Of a DNA stretch of 30,406 bases, positions 1 to 8,279 are shown piece after piece. Position 1 is the stretch's first letter; each line of letters begins with the position of its first letter. Under the pieces are notes generated by a model, which ran no database searches, was not told the origin of the DNA, and saw only the letters and a program-made list of their open reading frames with translations. This stretch comes from CAZIKF01 sp964539825. Its GTDB lineage: Bacteria > Muiribacteriota > UBA6191. Both the position numbers and the translations under genes were made by a program. The stretch spans positions 1 through 30,406 of the forward strand of contig CAZIKF010000051.1 of the NCBI GenBank assembly GCA_964539825.1. Reading direction: 5' to 3'.

Positions 1-13
1 TCCCTTGGCTTCG

Positions 14-94
14 CCTTGGGATAGTTGATGGGGGCCTTAGGCCCTGGTGTCATCTCGCCCCATTTGTCATCTCGCTACTTGATCGCGGGATCCA
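14..94. repeat. Dispersed repeat, left copy
   Basis: This stretch aligns with 30121-30202 at the other end of the window at roughly 87% identity (about 10 mismatches and one 1-base gap, counted by eye). It contains a REP-like core around 68-94, with GTCATC, then ACTTGATCGCGGGATCCA. A small hairpin (100-114) follows, and weaker similarity resumes at 163-187, inside the end of modC. No gene is visible in 1-145. The wording of the core resembles the palindromic intergenic repeats common in proteobacterial and rickettsial genomes; that assignment is from memory of the pattern. Confidence 0.75.
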
Positions 95-99
95 CGCTT

Positions 100-114
100 C
101 CGCCTTCATGGCGG
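100..114. terminator. Small GC hairpin downstream of modC
   Basis: CCGCC and GGCGG pair around a TTCAT loop. It lies 30-45 bases past the modC stop in the direction of modC transcription, but there is no T-run on that strand. It could be a weak terminator or simply part of the dispersed repeat; the right copy has the equivalent hairpin at 30266-30282. Confidence 0.35.
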
Positions 115-145
115 GCGCCTACCTCATTCCATTGTTTCAATTGAT

Positions 146-1027
146 TCATTTGTTTCCATTGATTCCAGGAATCTCCGATTCCTTCTTCCCAACTACCCTG
201 ATTTCCTTCACTTTCAACTCAATGTCCATTTCAACCTGTTGTCGCTGTGTGGGGGAATCTTTTGACATTCCGTTTAGCGGGTATACCGAGTTTCCTGAGA
301 TCATGTAGGAATTTAAGTCGGAGGTTTGGATGATTTCCCCCTGAACTCTTAGTGATTTGGATGCGGTCTGTTCTAGTAGTTGGTTCCGACTTAGATCTGA
401 GATGATTTTTCCCTCCTGAACTTCCACAACTCTATCTGCCATCCTCAAAAGATCCTCCATTTGATGGGACACCAGAAACGAGGTCAGTGAGCAGCGCTTG
501 TGAAAGTCCTCGATCAGGTTTTGGATCGAGGTTCGAATGAATGGGTCAAGTGAAGAAAATGGTTCATCTAGAAGAAGAAGGCTGGGCTGTCTCGCCAGAG
601 CTTGAGCGAGAGCAATTCTTTGTCGCTGGCCTCCTGATAAAGCTGAAGGGTAGGCTTTGGAAAGTCCCGTCAACCCAACCTTCTCGAGAAGACCTTTACG
701 GGAATTGGTATCTGAACACGCGAATTTGAGATTTTCATCCACGCTCAAGTGAGAAAAAAGAGGAGAGTCCTGGAAGAGAAATCCGATTTTTCTGTGCTGT
801 GGAGGTACAAAAATTTCCTGGGATGAATCAAACCAGACCGCTCCATCCACTTCTATTCGACCTTCATCGGGACGCTCAAGTCCTGCTATACAACGCAATA
901 ACATGGACTTGCCAGCACCCGATGGACCATGGATCCCCAGAAGGGCACCCGGCTCTAATTCAAGAGTAACCTGCAGGGGCATAGGCCCGGATTCAGTCCA
1001 GAGCTTTTTATGAAAATTTAGGTGCAT
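146..1027 (-). CDS. modC: Molybdate ABC transporter ATP-binding protein ModC
   Basis: ATPase of the molybdate importer, acting at the cytoplasmic face. The ABC domain fills residues 1 to about 210: Walker A at 34-41 (GPSGAGKS), Q-loop Gln86, signature LSGGQ at 130-134, Walker B LLLLDE at 150-155 and switch His188. The start overlaps modB by 20 bases, implying translational coupling. At 293 residues it is shorter than the usual ~350 for ModC, and no convincing TOBE molybdate-binding domain follows the ATPase. The last 13 residues are encoded inside sequence similar to the dispersed repeat, so the original C-terminus may have been replaced. A broader sulfate/molybdate/tungstate role is possible, but adjacent modA and modB favour molybdate. 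Confidence 0.9.
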   Translation of the reverse strand: MHLNFHKKLWTESGPMPLQVTLELEPGALLGIHGPSGAGKSMLLRCIAGLERPDEGRIEVDGAVWFDSSQEIFVPPQHRKIGFLFQDSPLFSHLSVDENLKFACSDTNSRKGLLEKVGLTGLSKAYPSALSGGQRQRIALAQALARQPSLLLLDEPFSSLDPFIRTSIQNLIEDFHKRCSLTSFLVSHQMEDLLRMADRVVEVQEGKIISDLSRNQLLEQTASKSLRVQGEIIQTSDLNSYMISGNSVYPLNGMSKDSPTQRQQVEMDIELKVKEIRVVGKKESEIPGINGNK

Positions 1028-1688
1028 TTCTAGTCTGATCCGAGGCTGTCAATGTTGTAAGAAACCATAAAAGAGTGAAGCTGAACACCAGTAGAACCAG
1101 TGAAGTGTAGTGGGCTTGTGCATAGTTCATCTTTTCAAAGTGATCGTAGATGGAGACCGACGCGACCCTGGTGACCCCTGGCAGGTTTCCTCCCACCATT
1201 AAAACGACGCCAAACTCCCCGATGGTGTGGGCGAAGGTCATCATAGAAGCCTTAACCAGGTGGGGCTTGATCATGGGTATGATCACCCTGAGCAGGGTTT
1301 GAAACCGACCTTTCCCTAAAATATAGGACAATTCGATGATCTGACGGGGCAGGCTCTGCATTCCAGCCAGAATGGGCTGAAGCATAAAGGGAAAGGAATA
1401 GATGCAGGAAGCAAAGACCAGACCCTCAAAACTAAAGACAAGGCGCAGAGAAATTGTGGATTCCAGAAATTCACCCAATGCTGACGTGGGAGATAAAAAA
1501 ATCAGCAGGTAAAATCCCAAAACAGTCGGGGGAAGGACAAGAGGGAGGTTGGAGCCAGCTTCGATAAAGGATCTTAGTCTCGGATTTAACAAGGTCAGAA
1601 CATAAGAAAAGGGGACACAAAACAGAAATAAGATAAGCGTGGTACAAGCAGCTAGTTTAATGGATAAAAAAAGCGGTCCCCATTCCAT
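1008..1688 (-). CDS. modB: Molybdate ABC transporter permease ModB
   Basis: Inner-membrane channel subunit of the molybdate importer, 226 residues, close to the usual ModB length. About five hydrophobic segments are visible, beginning near residue 6. The region around 145-170 (FAHTIGEFGVVLMVGGN, preceded by a PMIKP loop) matches the conserved cytoplasmic loop of the ModB/CysT permease family that contacts the ATPase. It begins 2 bases after modA ends and overlaps modC by 20 bases, so the three form one transcription unit in the order modA-modB-modC. The extreme C-terminus is polar and unremarkable. Confidence 0.92.
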   Translation of the reverse strand: MEWGPLFLSIKLAACTTLILFLFCVPFSYVLTLLNPRLRSFIEAGSNLPLVLPPTVLGFYLLIFLSPTSALGEFLESTISLRLVFSFEGLVFASCIYSFPFMLQPILAGMQSLPRQIIELSYILGKGRFQTLLRVIIPMIKPHLVKASMMTFAHTIGEFGVVLMVGGNLPGVTRVASVSIYDHFEKMNYAQAHYTSLVLLVFSFTLLWFLTTLTASDQTRNAPKFS

Positions 1689-1690
1689 CT

Positions 1691-2485
1691 TTAAAGATCT
1701 CCGGATGATCTGGAGATCTCTGGTAATGCGTAACCGAATCCAGCAATCACTTCCCTTGATTTTTCAGACTGCAGATATTCAAAAAAGGTTCTTGCTTCAG
1801 GATTTCTTGACCCACGCTCTATTAAAATCATTCCCTGGATGATCGGAGTGTGCAGTTTGTGATCTACTTTTAACCAATGTTTTCCGCGAAGATCATAAGG
1901 CTTAAAAATATCAAGGCTTAAGGTGGACCTGGACAAGAAACCCAGGTCTGCCGCATTCATAGAAAACTGTGCGGCCTGCATTACATTCTCTCCATAAACC
2001 AATTTACTTTCGATCTTTGATTCAAGTCCCCCTGAACTTAGAAATTCCAGAGCTGCACGACCATAGGGTGCCAGATCAGGTTTGGCCATCGCTATCCAGC
2101 GGATTCCCGGATTTAACAAAACTTCACTAATAATATGTGAAGACAGGGTACTACGGGTAAAAAGGATTAATCTTCCTAAGGCGTAGGGTTTAACCTCCGA
2201 TGCTCCCATTCCCCTGGTGTAGATTTTCTGTGGGCGCTGCATATCAGCCGACAGGAAGACATCGATGGGGGCCCCGAGAAGAATTTGTGCCGCCAATTGA
2301 CCACTAGAGCCAAACACAAGCTGCGGAGTTTCTGTGGAGCGGTCTTTTGCGAAATTCTTTGAAATTTTCTCCAGAGGAAGATGAAAATTAGCGGCACAGG
2401 CCACTCTGAGCGCTGAGGACCAGGCACTGCTGCTCAGGCAGATAGAAAGGAGACATAGACAAGTAAGAAGGCATTGTTGGATCAT
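1691..2485 (-). CDS. modA: Periplasmic molybdate-binding protein ModA
   Basis: Extracytoplasmic solute-binding protein that delivers molybdate to ModBC; 264 residues. An N-terminal signal peptide covers about residues 1-25. Family landmarks are the first strand (RVACAANF), the oxyanion-binding region FGSSGQLAAQI, then GAPIDVFLSAD, and the hinge-side segment with NPGIRW and APYGRAALEFL. It is the first gene of the modABC run. A TATAAT hexamer (2504-2509, read on the minus strand) lies about 20 bases upstream of the start, but no good -35 is visible. I see no clear ModE site and no molybdenum-cofactor riboswitch upstream. Tungstate binding cannot be excluded. Confidence 0.92.
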   Translation of the reverse strand: MIQQCLLTCLCLLSICLSSSAWSSALRVACAANFHLPLEKISKNFAKDRSTETPQLVFGSSGQLAAQILLGAPIDVFLSADMQRPQKIYTRGMGASEVKPYALGRLILFTRSTLSSHIISEVLLNPGIRWIAMAKPDLAPYGRAALEFLSSGGLESKIESKLVYGENVMQAAQFSMNAADLGFLSRSTLSLDIFKPYDLRGKHWLKVDHKLHTPIIQGMILIERGSRNPEARTFFEYLQSEKSREVIAGFGYALPEISRSSGDL

Positions 2486-2578
2486 ATCCGTATCAGGAGC
2501 GAGATTATACTATACCCACTGCCAGAATTTACCTCCTGGTAGGTTCACACCCAGGAAGTCTTAAGCGCGGATGAGTCC

Positions 2579-3475
2579 ATGGAAAAGCAACCCGAAGTTA
2601 CACCAGCATTGATTCTGCATGGAGGCGCCGGGAATTACGTACATGGCGCCGTAGAAAGATCAATCCCTTTTCTGAGGGAAGTATTTCAAGAATCTTGGAA
2701 AATCCTCTCTAAAAAGGGTGCTTCCGAAGCTGTGGTTCATGCGGTGCGAAGGTTGGAAGATCATGAAGACTATAACGCCGGCACCGGCTCAAAGCTCCAG
2801 GCTGATGGAGTCATTCGTATGACGGCATCTTTTATGGATTCATCTAAGAATCGATTCTCCTCAGTGACGAATATTTGTAGGGTGCGGTACCCGATTGATG
2901 TGGCCTATACTCTACAGTCCGAGCCCTTTCCCAACCTGGCTGGAATGGAGGCTACCCTCTTCGCCAGGGAAAGAGGATTTAAGGATTATGATCCAGCCAC
3001 CGAGAGACAGGTAAAAAAATACCTGTCAAAAAACATTGCGAAAGGAGGAACCGTAGGCGCATGCGCGCTCGATTCCTCTGGAATTCTGGCGGCTGCCACT
3101 TCCACTGGAGGTACGGGCCTTGAGACCCCCGGCCGAGTCAGTGACGATGCCTCTCCGTGTGGGAATTACTGTACATCAGACGTGGCTATCTCCGCTACTG
3201 GAATAGGGGAAGATTTCATCGATACTTCTATCCTACCTCGCCTGGCCGGACTACTAGATTATGGTGTTCAAACAGATGAGGCTTTTGAGTATATATCCAA
3301 ATACTTTCGCAAGATGGGTGGAGAGGGAGGGTATGCAGCATTGACCCACGAAGGGGATGTTTACGTGGATTTCAATTCAAAGGGAATGCGTTTCTACGGT
3401 GTAGATAGTTCCGGAAAGATATTCAGTCCTGAGGCAAGTCCCAGTTGCTCTCGCTCACATCCTGACCGTGACTGA
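2579..3475 (+). CDS. Isoaspartyl peptidase / L-asparaginase (Ntn hydrolase)
   Basis: Autocleaving N-terminal-nucleophile amidohydrolase that removes isoaspartyl dipeptides and can hydrolyse asparagine. The 298-residue precursor has the family opening LILHGGAG (11-18), the EDHEDYNAGTGS segment (60-71) and the self-cleavage site GGT at 156-158. Thr158 would become the nucleophile of the beta subunit. The substrate loop (STGGTGLETPGRVSDD) also fits, although family members usually have GD rather than SDD after GRV. No signal peptide is evident, so it is probably cytoplasmic. The upstream Shine-Dalgarno is weak. Its last 53 bases overlap the convergent VOC gene. It is divergent from modABC and shows no functional link to it. 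Confidence 0.88.
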   Translation: MEKQPEVTPALILHGGAGNYVHGAVERSIPFLREVFQESWKILSKKGASEAVVHAVRRLEDHEDYNAGTGSKLQADGVIRMTASFMDSSKNRFSSVTNICRVRYPIDVAYTLQSEPFPNLAGMEATLFARERGFKDYDPATERQVKKYLSKNIAKGGTVGACALDSSGILAAATSTGGTGLETPGRVSDDASPCGNYCTSDVAISATGIGEDFIDTSILPRLAGLLDYGVQTDEAFEYISKYFRKMGGEGGYAALTHEGDVYVDFNSKGMRFYGVDSSGKIFSPEASPSCSRSHPDRD

Positions 3476-3845
3476 ACTCTACCCATCGTCCGTCAGGATC
3501 TTTGGCCATTGTGATATAGCCGGTGAATTCATCTACGAAAAACGGTTTTGTGGCGGGTATTTCCTTTGAGTGTAAATATTCATACATCGCGTCCACAGCT
3601 TCCCTGCTCTCAAGTTCGAATCCAAAATGTCGGAGCATACTATCCGAGCCCTCGCTGGCCTCAGGTACTTCGGGGTGCTCAATAACCACCAGTATGGGAG
3701 CAGGGGTTGTTTTAGGAGCCAGCCAGCAAATGCGAAAGCCCTGCCTCCGGTCTCGAACAAGACGCATTTCACAAATCTCACAGTAAAAATGCAGAGTCTC
3801 ACTAATGTGAGCGGTAGCGATAGCACAGTGCGTGAATTTGGCCAT
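3423..3845 (-). CDS. VOC (glyoxalase-like) superfamily protein
   Basis: Small metal-dependent enzyme of the vicinal oxygen chelate fold; substrate unknown. Paired beta-alpha-beta modules begin at FTHCAIAT (His6 in the usual metal-ligand position) and again at the HFGFELES segment. Glu residues in VVIEHPE and in the terminal DPDGRWVEFSHG fit further metal-ligand positions. The reaction class (glyoxalase I, dioxygenase or resistance protein) cannot be told from this. The ATG at 3845 was preferred over a TTG at 3878 because domain homology starts immediately after it; no strong Shine-Dalgarno supports either. The C-terminal tail overlaps the 3' end of the asparaginase gene by 53 bases. It is divergent from the regulator at 3947. 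Confidence 0.75.
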   Translation of the reverse strand: MAKFTHCAIATAHISETLHFYCEICEMRLVRDRRQGFRICWLAPKTTPAPILVVIEHPEVPEASEGSDSMLRHFGFELESREAVDAMYEYLHSKEIPATKPFFVDEFTGYITMAKDPDGRWVEFSHGQDVSESNWDLPQD

Positions 3846-3946
3846 GAGAGTTTGAAATGAAGCCCAGAGCTTAAACAACTTTGATCAGAACAGCCTACTG
3901 CAACTGGAGGTGCAATCGTCAAGGTCCTGGTATATTATCTGTAAAT

Positions 3947-4828
3947 ATGAGCTCTTTTATTCCCAAATCAAACCAGGGCAAGGGATCGAAAACCTTTCGA
4001 AACAATCATCGCGGAACGATTCTTACCGTCGATGATACCTCTTACATACGCATCATGGTTCGAAAAGCCTTACAGGAAATAGGTTTTGATGTGCTTGAAG
4101 CCGCTTCTGGTCCTGAGGCTGAAGAGATGATTGTCAAATTTAAGAAAATCTCGCTCATGATTCTAGATGTGATGATGCCGGGTCAAACTGGAATTGAGAC
4201 TCTCAAAAATATCAGGGCCAGCGGAAATCAGATTCCGGTCATAATGCTTACCTCCAGCACCCAAAAAGACATCTTGATGGAGGCTGCTAAACTCAACATT
4301 ACCGGATTCTTAGCCAAACCTTTTGACCGTTTTGAGTTACGCGCCAGGGTCATGCAGGTTTTTGATGAGATTCATAAAAAAGAGTTATCCAGTCAAATTC
4401 AGAATATTTTACTCGTTGATAACCATAAGCAATTCAGGGGGCTTCTAACTTCCCTTCTAGAAGAGAGGGGCTATTTTGTGAGAGGCTGTTCTGATTCCAA
4501 GACTGGGACTGATCTCATGTTAGAAGAAATCCCAGATCTAATTTTAATCAATTCCCTTGATGCCGAAGTGACAGAACCGAGCAAATTTTATCTCCTGCGG
4601 GAGGAGCAGGAGAAGTTCGCCGCAGTTCCACTCGTGGCCTACTGTTCAGACCCGGGTCCATCAGAAGAATTGGAGTTGGAGGAACTGGCCAGTACTCTCC
4701 AGGTGGATCAAGTTTGTAAGTATCCTTTCACTCCAGGTGGTCTTATCCAGACCATGAATTTAGCCAAGCAAAAACTCCTGGGGAGTTCAGGGATAAGCGA
4801 GGAGACCCATCCGAAATCAGGTCACTAG
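3947..4828 (+). CDS. Two-receiver response regulator, second receiver degenerate
   Basis: Cytoplasmic phosphorelay protein made only of two CheY-like domains (293 residues). The first (about 23-142) is complete: acidic pair Asp29/Asp30, phosphoacceptor Asp74 in LDVMMPG, Thr102 and Lys124. The second (about 152-278) keeps the fold pattern (ILLVDNH at the start, Lys258 in KYPF). However, the second acidic residue is Asn159, and Asn202 in DLILINSLD occupies the phosphoacceptor position, so it should not be phosphorylated in the usual way. No output domain is present, so signalling probably goes through protein contacts. The ATG at 3947 gives a conventional start; the frame is open further upstream only to a TTG at 3881. 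No partner histidine kinase lies in the window. Confidence 0.85.
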   Translation: MSSFIPKSNQGKGSKTFRNNHRGTILTVDDTSYIRIMVRKALQEIGFDVLEAASGPEAEEMIVKFKKISLMILDVMMPGQTGIETLKNIRASGNQIPVIMLTSSTQKDILMEAAKLNITGFLAKPFDRFELRARVMQVFDEIHKKELSSQIQNILLVDNHKQFRGLLTSLLEERGYFVRGCSDSKTGTDLMLEEIPDLILINSLDAEVTEPSKFYLLREEQEKFAAVPLVAYCSDPGPSEELELEELASTLQVDQVCKYPFTPGGLIQTMNLAKQKLLGSSGISEETHPKSGH

Positions 4829-4851
4829 CCTTTTCTTTCTTGCTTTAGAAA

Positions 4852-4880
4852 ATTGACATTTCTATAATTCTCAGTAAAGT
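4852..4880 (+). promoter_or_regulatory. Putative sigma-70-type promoter for the subtilase gene
   Basis: A perfect TTGACA at 4852-4857 is followed, after a 16-base gap, by TAAAGT at 4874-4879, a 4 of 6 match to TATAAT. A TATAAT at 4862-4867 is too close to serve with that -35. A GAGAGGA Shine-Dalgarno at about 4904-4910 precedes the ATG at 4922. Plausible but unproven. Confidence 0.4.
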
Positions 4881-4921
4881 TTACATCCACTTCGATTCAA
4901 AAATGAGAGGAACTCCCAAGC

Positions 4922-6313
4922 ATGAAAGCCCATTCGATTCTTGCATTTTCTTTGGCCCTTTGCTCAGCGACACATGCTGCAACGATTCAAGATCAGCTAC
5001 AGACCCGCATCAACACTGACGGGATGAGTAGAGTCATCATTTCTTTTCGCGACCGTATCCGCGAAAGTCGTCTCCGCTCCTTAGGCTCAACCCGCGAAGT
5101 AAAGCGCACGCTTATGGCCCAGTTTCAGTTATCCATGGAACCATTTAACAGAATGCTGAAATCAAGAAGAGCATCTTCTACTCGTGTGTTAGAAGAGTAC
5201 TGGGCTGCCAATGCTGTACTTGCTGAAGTGGACAATAAAATGCTGAGTACCCTGGCAGAGAATGAAGAAATCGAGGATATCAGTCTGGATGAGAAAGTCG
5301 CGCTGCCGATTCTTCCTCCCAATCCCCTGGATGACGAAGCGGAACCTCCCGAGGAGAAGAAGTGGACTTATGGTCTAAAGATGATGAAGGTAGATGAAGT
5401 CCGATCTGCATACACCCTTACTGGCAAGGGTGTAACGGTTGGGATTATTGACTCGGGGATTGACGCGGAACACCCCGATCTAAAGGGAAAGGTTGTAGCC
5501 TGGGCAGATATTGCTGAGAAAAAGGCAACGCCCAGGGATGCCAATGGGCATGGAACCCATGTGGCCGGAACCATAGCGGGCGGCGATGCTTCTGGAACCC
5601 ACATCGGAGTTGCGCCGGAAGCCAAGTTAATAGTGGCCAGAATTTTTGGCGACAGTGGAACTACCCTTAAATCCATCATTCTTAAAGCCATGAACTGGAT
5701 TACAGATCCCGATGGAGATCCGAACACGGATGATCATCCACGGATTGTTTCGAATTCCTGGGGTGGAACCTCCATGTGGTACATCATCGAGAGACCTTAT
5801 TGGAAAATCGTGCAGGCATGGCGGGCTTTGGATATGGTTCCTGTCTTTGCAGCGGGAAATGCGGGACCTAAAAATAAGACCATGAGTTCACCAGGTTCTT
5901 TTCCCCACTCCTACGCAGTAGGTGCCGTAGACTTTTCCCGTGATGTCGCGGATTTTTCTTCAAGGGGCCCCGTGAGCTGGTCTTTTAAGAAGTACATCAA
6001 GCCTGATATTTCAGCACCCGGGGTGAATGTCCAGTCTACCTGGCCTGGAGGCGGCTATAAGCAGTTGAGTGGAACCTCTATGGCAACACCGCATGTTTCG
6101 GGTCTCGCCGCACTGATTATTCAAGCTAATCCGGGTATTAGCGGAGCCCAGGTGGAAGAGATCATCAACAACAGTGCTGTGGATGAAGGAGAGGCCGGAC
6201 AGGATTCCTTCTTTGGTCACGGAATCGCCAATGCCAAGGCTGCTATTGATATGGTGATGGCAGAACCTAAGGGGCAAGAAAAATCCAGTAAATTCGAAGA
6301 ATTGTATAAGTAA
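4922..6313 (+). CDS. Secreted subtilisin-like serine protease (S8)
   Basis: Exported endopeptidase of 463 residues. The signal peptide is about 1-19, ending ATHAA. An inhibitor-I9-like propeptide region follows (about 30-125). The peptidase domain starts near 150 with the triad Asp177 (IIDSGID), His210 (NGHGTHVAG) and Ser386 (GTSMATPHVSG), plus oxyanion Asn313 (AAGNAG). All catalytic residues are intact, so an active enzyme is expected after prodomain removal. No C-terminal anchor or secretion domain is present; the protein ends shortly after the catalytic domain with a lysine-rich tail. Transcribed alone, it converges with the dehydrogenase gene, leaving only 9 bases between stop codons. It is a second, unrelated secreted protease close to the trypsin-like one at 8935-9831. 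Confidence 0.93.
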   Translation: MKAHSILAFSLALCSATHAATIQDQLQTRINTDGMSRVIISFRDRIRESRLRSLGSTREVKRTLMAQFQLSMEPFNRMLKSRRASSTRVLEEYWAANAVLAEVDNKMLSTLAENEEIEDISLDEKVALPILPPNPLDDEAEPPEEKKWTYGLKMMKVDEVRSAYTLTGKGVTVGIIDSGIDAEHPDLKGKVVAWADIAEKKATPRDANGHGTHVAGTIAGGDASGTHIGVAPEAKLIVARIFGDSGTTLKSIILKAMNWITDPDGDPNTDDHPRIVSNSWGGTSMWYIIERPYWKIVQAWRALDMVPVFAAGNAGPKNKTMSSPGSFPHSYAVGAVDFSRDVADFSSRGPVSWSFKKYIKPDISAPGVNVQSTWPGGGYKQLSGTSMATPHVSGLAALIIQANPGISGAQVEEIINNSAVDEGEAGQDSFFGHGIANAKAAIDMVMAEPKGQEKSSKFEELYK

Positions 6314-6322
6314 GAGCCAAAA

Positions 6323-7468
6323 CTACTGACTACTGGGAGAATTCTTTGATTTCTCCTCATAAGACACTCTGTAAATTTTTCCTCCATGATCATCAGAGAT
6401 GAGTATTGAACCATCGGGAAGCTCAAGAATATCTACCGGACGGCCAGAAACACTCTGAGCCTGGAGCCATCCACCGACAAAGACTTCCTCTTCGATGACC
6501 TTTTTCCCTTCGATTTGAACAAAAACCACCCTGTATCCAACCTTAGAGCTTCGATTCCAAGATCCATGTTCAGCTATGAAAGCTCCCTTACGATACTTCG
6601 AGGGGAACATGGCTCCTTGATAGAAGCGAATACCCAGGGAGGCTACATGTGCTCCCAGCTTTCGGGCAGGGGGTTCAAACTCAGAGCAAGGTCTTGAGTT
6701 AAACTCCGGGTCAGGAAAGTCTCCCTGGTGACAAAAGGGAAATCCAAAGTGGACTCCGCCCTTTGAGGTGACATTGAGCTCATCCGAGGGTAGATCATCA
6801 CCCATCCAGTCGCGGCCATTATCAGTGAACCAGAGATTTCCCGTTCTAGGATCCCAGTCAAACCCTACTGTATTTCGAATCCCGCTGGCGTACACAGCCA
6901 AATCTGTGCCGTCGGGTTTCATTTTCAAAAGTGAGGCATAGCGGGGGTCCTTTTTGAGGCATACATTACAGGGTGCTCCCACGGGAATATAGAGCATTCC
7001 ATCGGGACCAAACCGAATATATTTCCAGCCATGATGTACATCTTTTGGAAGATCCCCCCGAATCAGCTTGCGCCTGGAATCTGAAAAGTCCACTTTCTTA
7101 CCCTTCTCAAATCTCCAGACCTGGTTAACCTCAGCTACATAGAGAGCTCCGCCGTGAAAAGCAATACCATTAGGCATGTTCATACCATCAACGAGAGTCT
7201 TCACGGAGTCGGCGGTCCCGTCCCGGTCTTTATCTTCGATGGAATAGACTTTTTCCCCGCGGGTTCCGGCAAATACTACCCCATCTTCAGAGAGAGCCAA
7301 GGACCTGACACCGGGAACTTCATCGGAAAAAATACTGATCTGAAATCCTGGGGGCAGCCTCAACTTTGATAAAGGTACTTTTGCCTGTTCAATGCCAAGA
7401 CTATTGAAGCATCCTGTCAGGATCAAAGCGGCAGCGATCAGCGGCCTGGTGAAGATTTTCTGCGACAT
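6323..7468 (-). CDS. PQQ-type sugar dehydrogenase-like lipoprotein
   Basis: Beta-propeller protein of the soluble glucose/sorbosone dehydrogenase superfamily, about 381 residues. A signal sequence with lipobox LTGC places it on a membrane facing the periplasm. Typical propeller phrases are LPPGFQISIF near the mature N-terminus, PNGIAFHGGALYVAE, FGPDGMLYIPVGAPCN, ASGIRNTVGFDWDP, LWFTDNGRDWMGDDLPSDELN and, near the end, GRPVDILELPDGSILISDDHGGKIYRV. Substrate and PQQ use are inferred from the family; many members have unknown substrates. The ATG at 7468 was chosen because GAGGT lies 6 bases upstream; an in-frame ATG at 7480 overlaps that site. It is last in the four-gene run, 19 bases after the FetB-like permease. 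Confidence 0.85.
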   Translation of the reverse strand: MSQKIFTRPLIAAALILTGCFNSLGIEQAKVPLSKLRLPPGFQISIFSDEVPGVRSLALSEDGVVFAGTRGEKVYSIEDKDRDGTADSVKTLVDGMNMPNGIAFHGGALYVAEVNQVWRFEKGKKVDFSDSRRKLIRGDLPKDVHHGWKYIRFGPDGMLYIPVGAPCNVCLKKDPRYASLLKMKPDGTDLAVYASGIRNTVGFDWDPRTGNLWFTDNGRDWMGDDLPSDELNVTSKGGVHFGFPFCHQGDFPDPEFNSRPCSEFEPPARKLGAHVASLGIRFYQGAMFPSKYRKGAFIAEHGSWNRSSKVGYRVVFVQIEGKKVIEEEVFVGGWLQAQSVSGRPVDILELPDGSILISDDHGGKIYRVSYEEKSKNSPSSQ

Positions 7469-7487
7469 AATTAACCTCATGAATTAG

Positions 7488-8279
7488 CTACTGTCCGTCC
7501 TCTTCCCCCCCAAGGCACCAGGGGTTGCGAAAGGGATATTTATAACTCAGAAGAACACAACCAATGGTGCCAAGGCTTACTGAACCCAAGATCATCAAAA
7601 ACACCAGAATCTGGTATTTGGCCGCCTCAAAAGGAGGTGCGCCGCTGAGTACCTGCCCGGTCATCATTCCGGGTATCCACACAATTCCGGCAGTGGATGC
7701 AGAGTTAATCGTGGGAATCAATCCGGCCTGAATGGCGGATCGTATAGAGCCAAGGGCAGCTTCCCAGGTGCTTGCGCCAAGGGAGAGCATCTCGCGAATT
7801 TCATCCTTTCGCAAACGGATATCTTGAAAGTATCTATGGAAGGCTACGGCTATGCCGTTCATGGAGTTTCCCAAGACCATTCCTCCAAGTGGGATAAAGA
7901 ACCTGGGGTCATACCACGGGGAAATACCGAGCATGAAATACGTGACAATGCAGGTTACTAAGAATCCGGTCAGAAAAATGACAGCGGTCGTAGGGACTAT
8001 TAGATCCTTTCCATAGGAAGGTTCCGCGCTCAGAATGTGGTGTACAGCAAATGCGCACATCAGGGCATAACAGGCCATGATCTCGGCAAATCCAGCGATT
8101 TCAAAGATCATTCCGAGAAATAAACCCAGCAGGAGTAATTGACCATAGCAGCGTGCCGTTGCGATGAGGACACGCCGCTCAATGCCCAGGCTTAGCTTTG
8201 CACTAACCAACAGAGGTGCGATGACAAATAGGGTGATCAGGCCCAGTGAGAGAGTTTCAATTCGGTGATAAAGGTCCAC
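7488..8279 (-). CDS. FetB/YbbM-family ABC transporter permease
   Basis: Integral membrane subunit of the FetAB-type exporter, known in E. coli for iron efflux under oxidative stress; 263 residues with six to seven hydrophobic segments. Diagnostic motifs are IPLGGMVLGNSMNGIAVA, the loop REMLSLGASTWEAAL, and IPTINSASTAGIVWIPGMMTGQVLSGAPP with AAKYQI following. It overlaps the ATPase gene by 23 bases (8257-8279), a classic translational-coupling arrangement. The family match is strong, but whether the exported ion is iron is inferred from E. coli FetB only. The extreme C-terminus (GGEEDGQ) is acidic. Confidence 0.9.
   Translation of the reverse strand: MDLYHRIETLSLGLITLFVIAPLLVSAKLSLGIERRVLIATARCYGQLLLLGLFLGMIFEIAGFAEIMACYALMCAFAVHHILSAEPSYGKDLIVPTTAVIFLTGFLVTCIVTYFMLGISPWYDPRFFIPLGGMVLGNSMNGIAVAFHRYFQDIRLRKDEIREMLSLGASTWEAALGSIRSAIQAGLIPTINSASTAGIVWIPGMMTGQVLSGAPPFEAAKYQILVFLMILGSVSLGTIGCVLLSYKYPFRNPWCLGGEEDGQ

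Noticed and set aside
541..729. Plus-strand open frame inside modC
   Set aside because: Antisense shadow of a well-supported ABC ATPase gene.
3881..3946. Upstream TTG start for the two-receiver regulator
   Set aside because: The added residues look like translated intergenic sequence and an ATG at 3947 fits the domain start.
4862..4867. Perfect TATAAT as -10 for the subtilase promoter
   Set aside because: It lies only 4 bases after the TTGACA, too close to work with it; it could only serve with an unseen -35.
6293..6313. Subtilase ends in ELYK, like the end of green fluorescent protein
   Set aside because: A four-residue match in an otherwise complete S8 protease; chance, not a reporter fusion.
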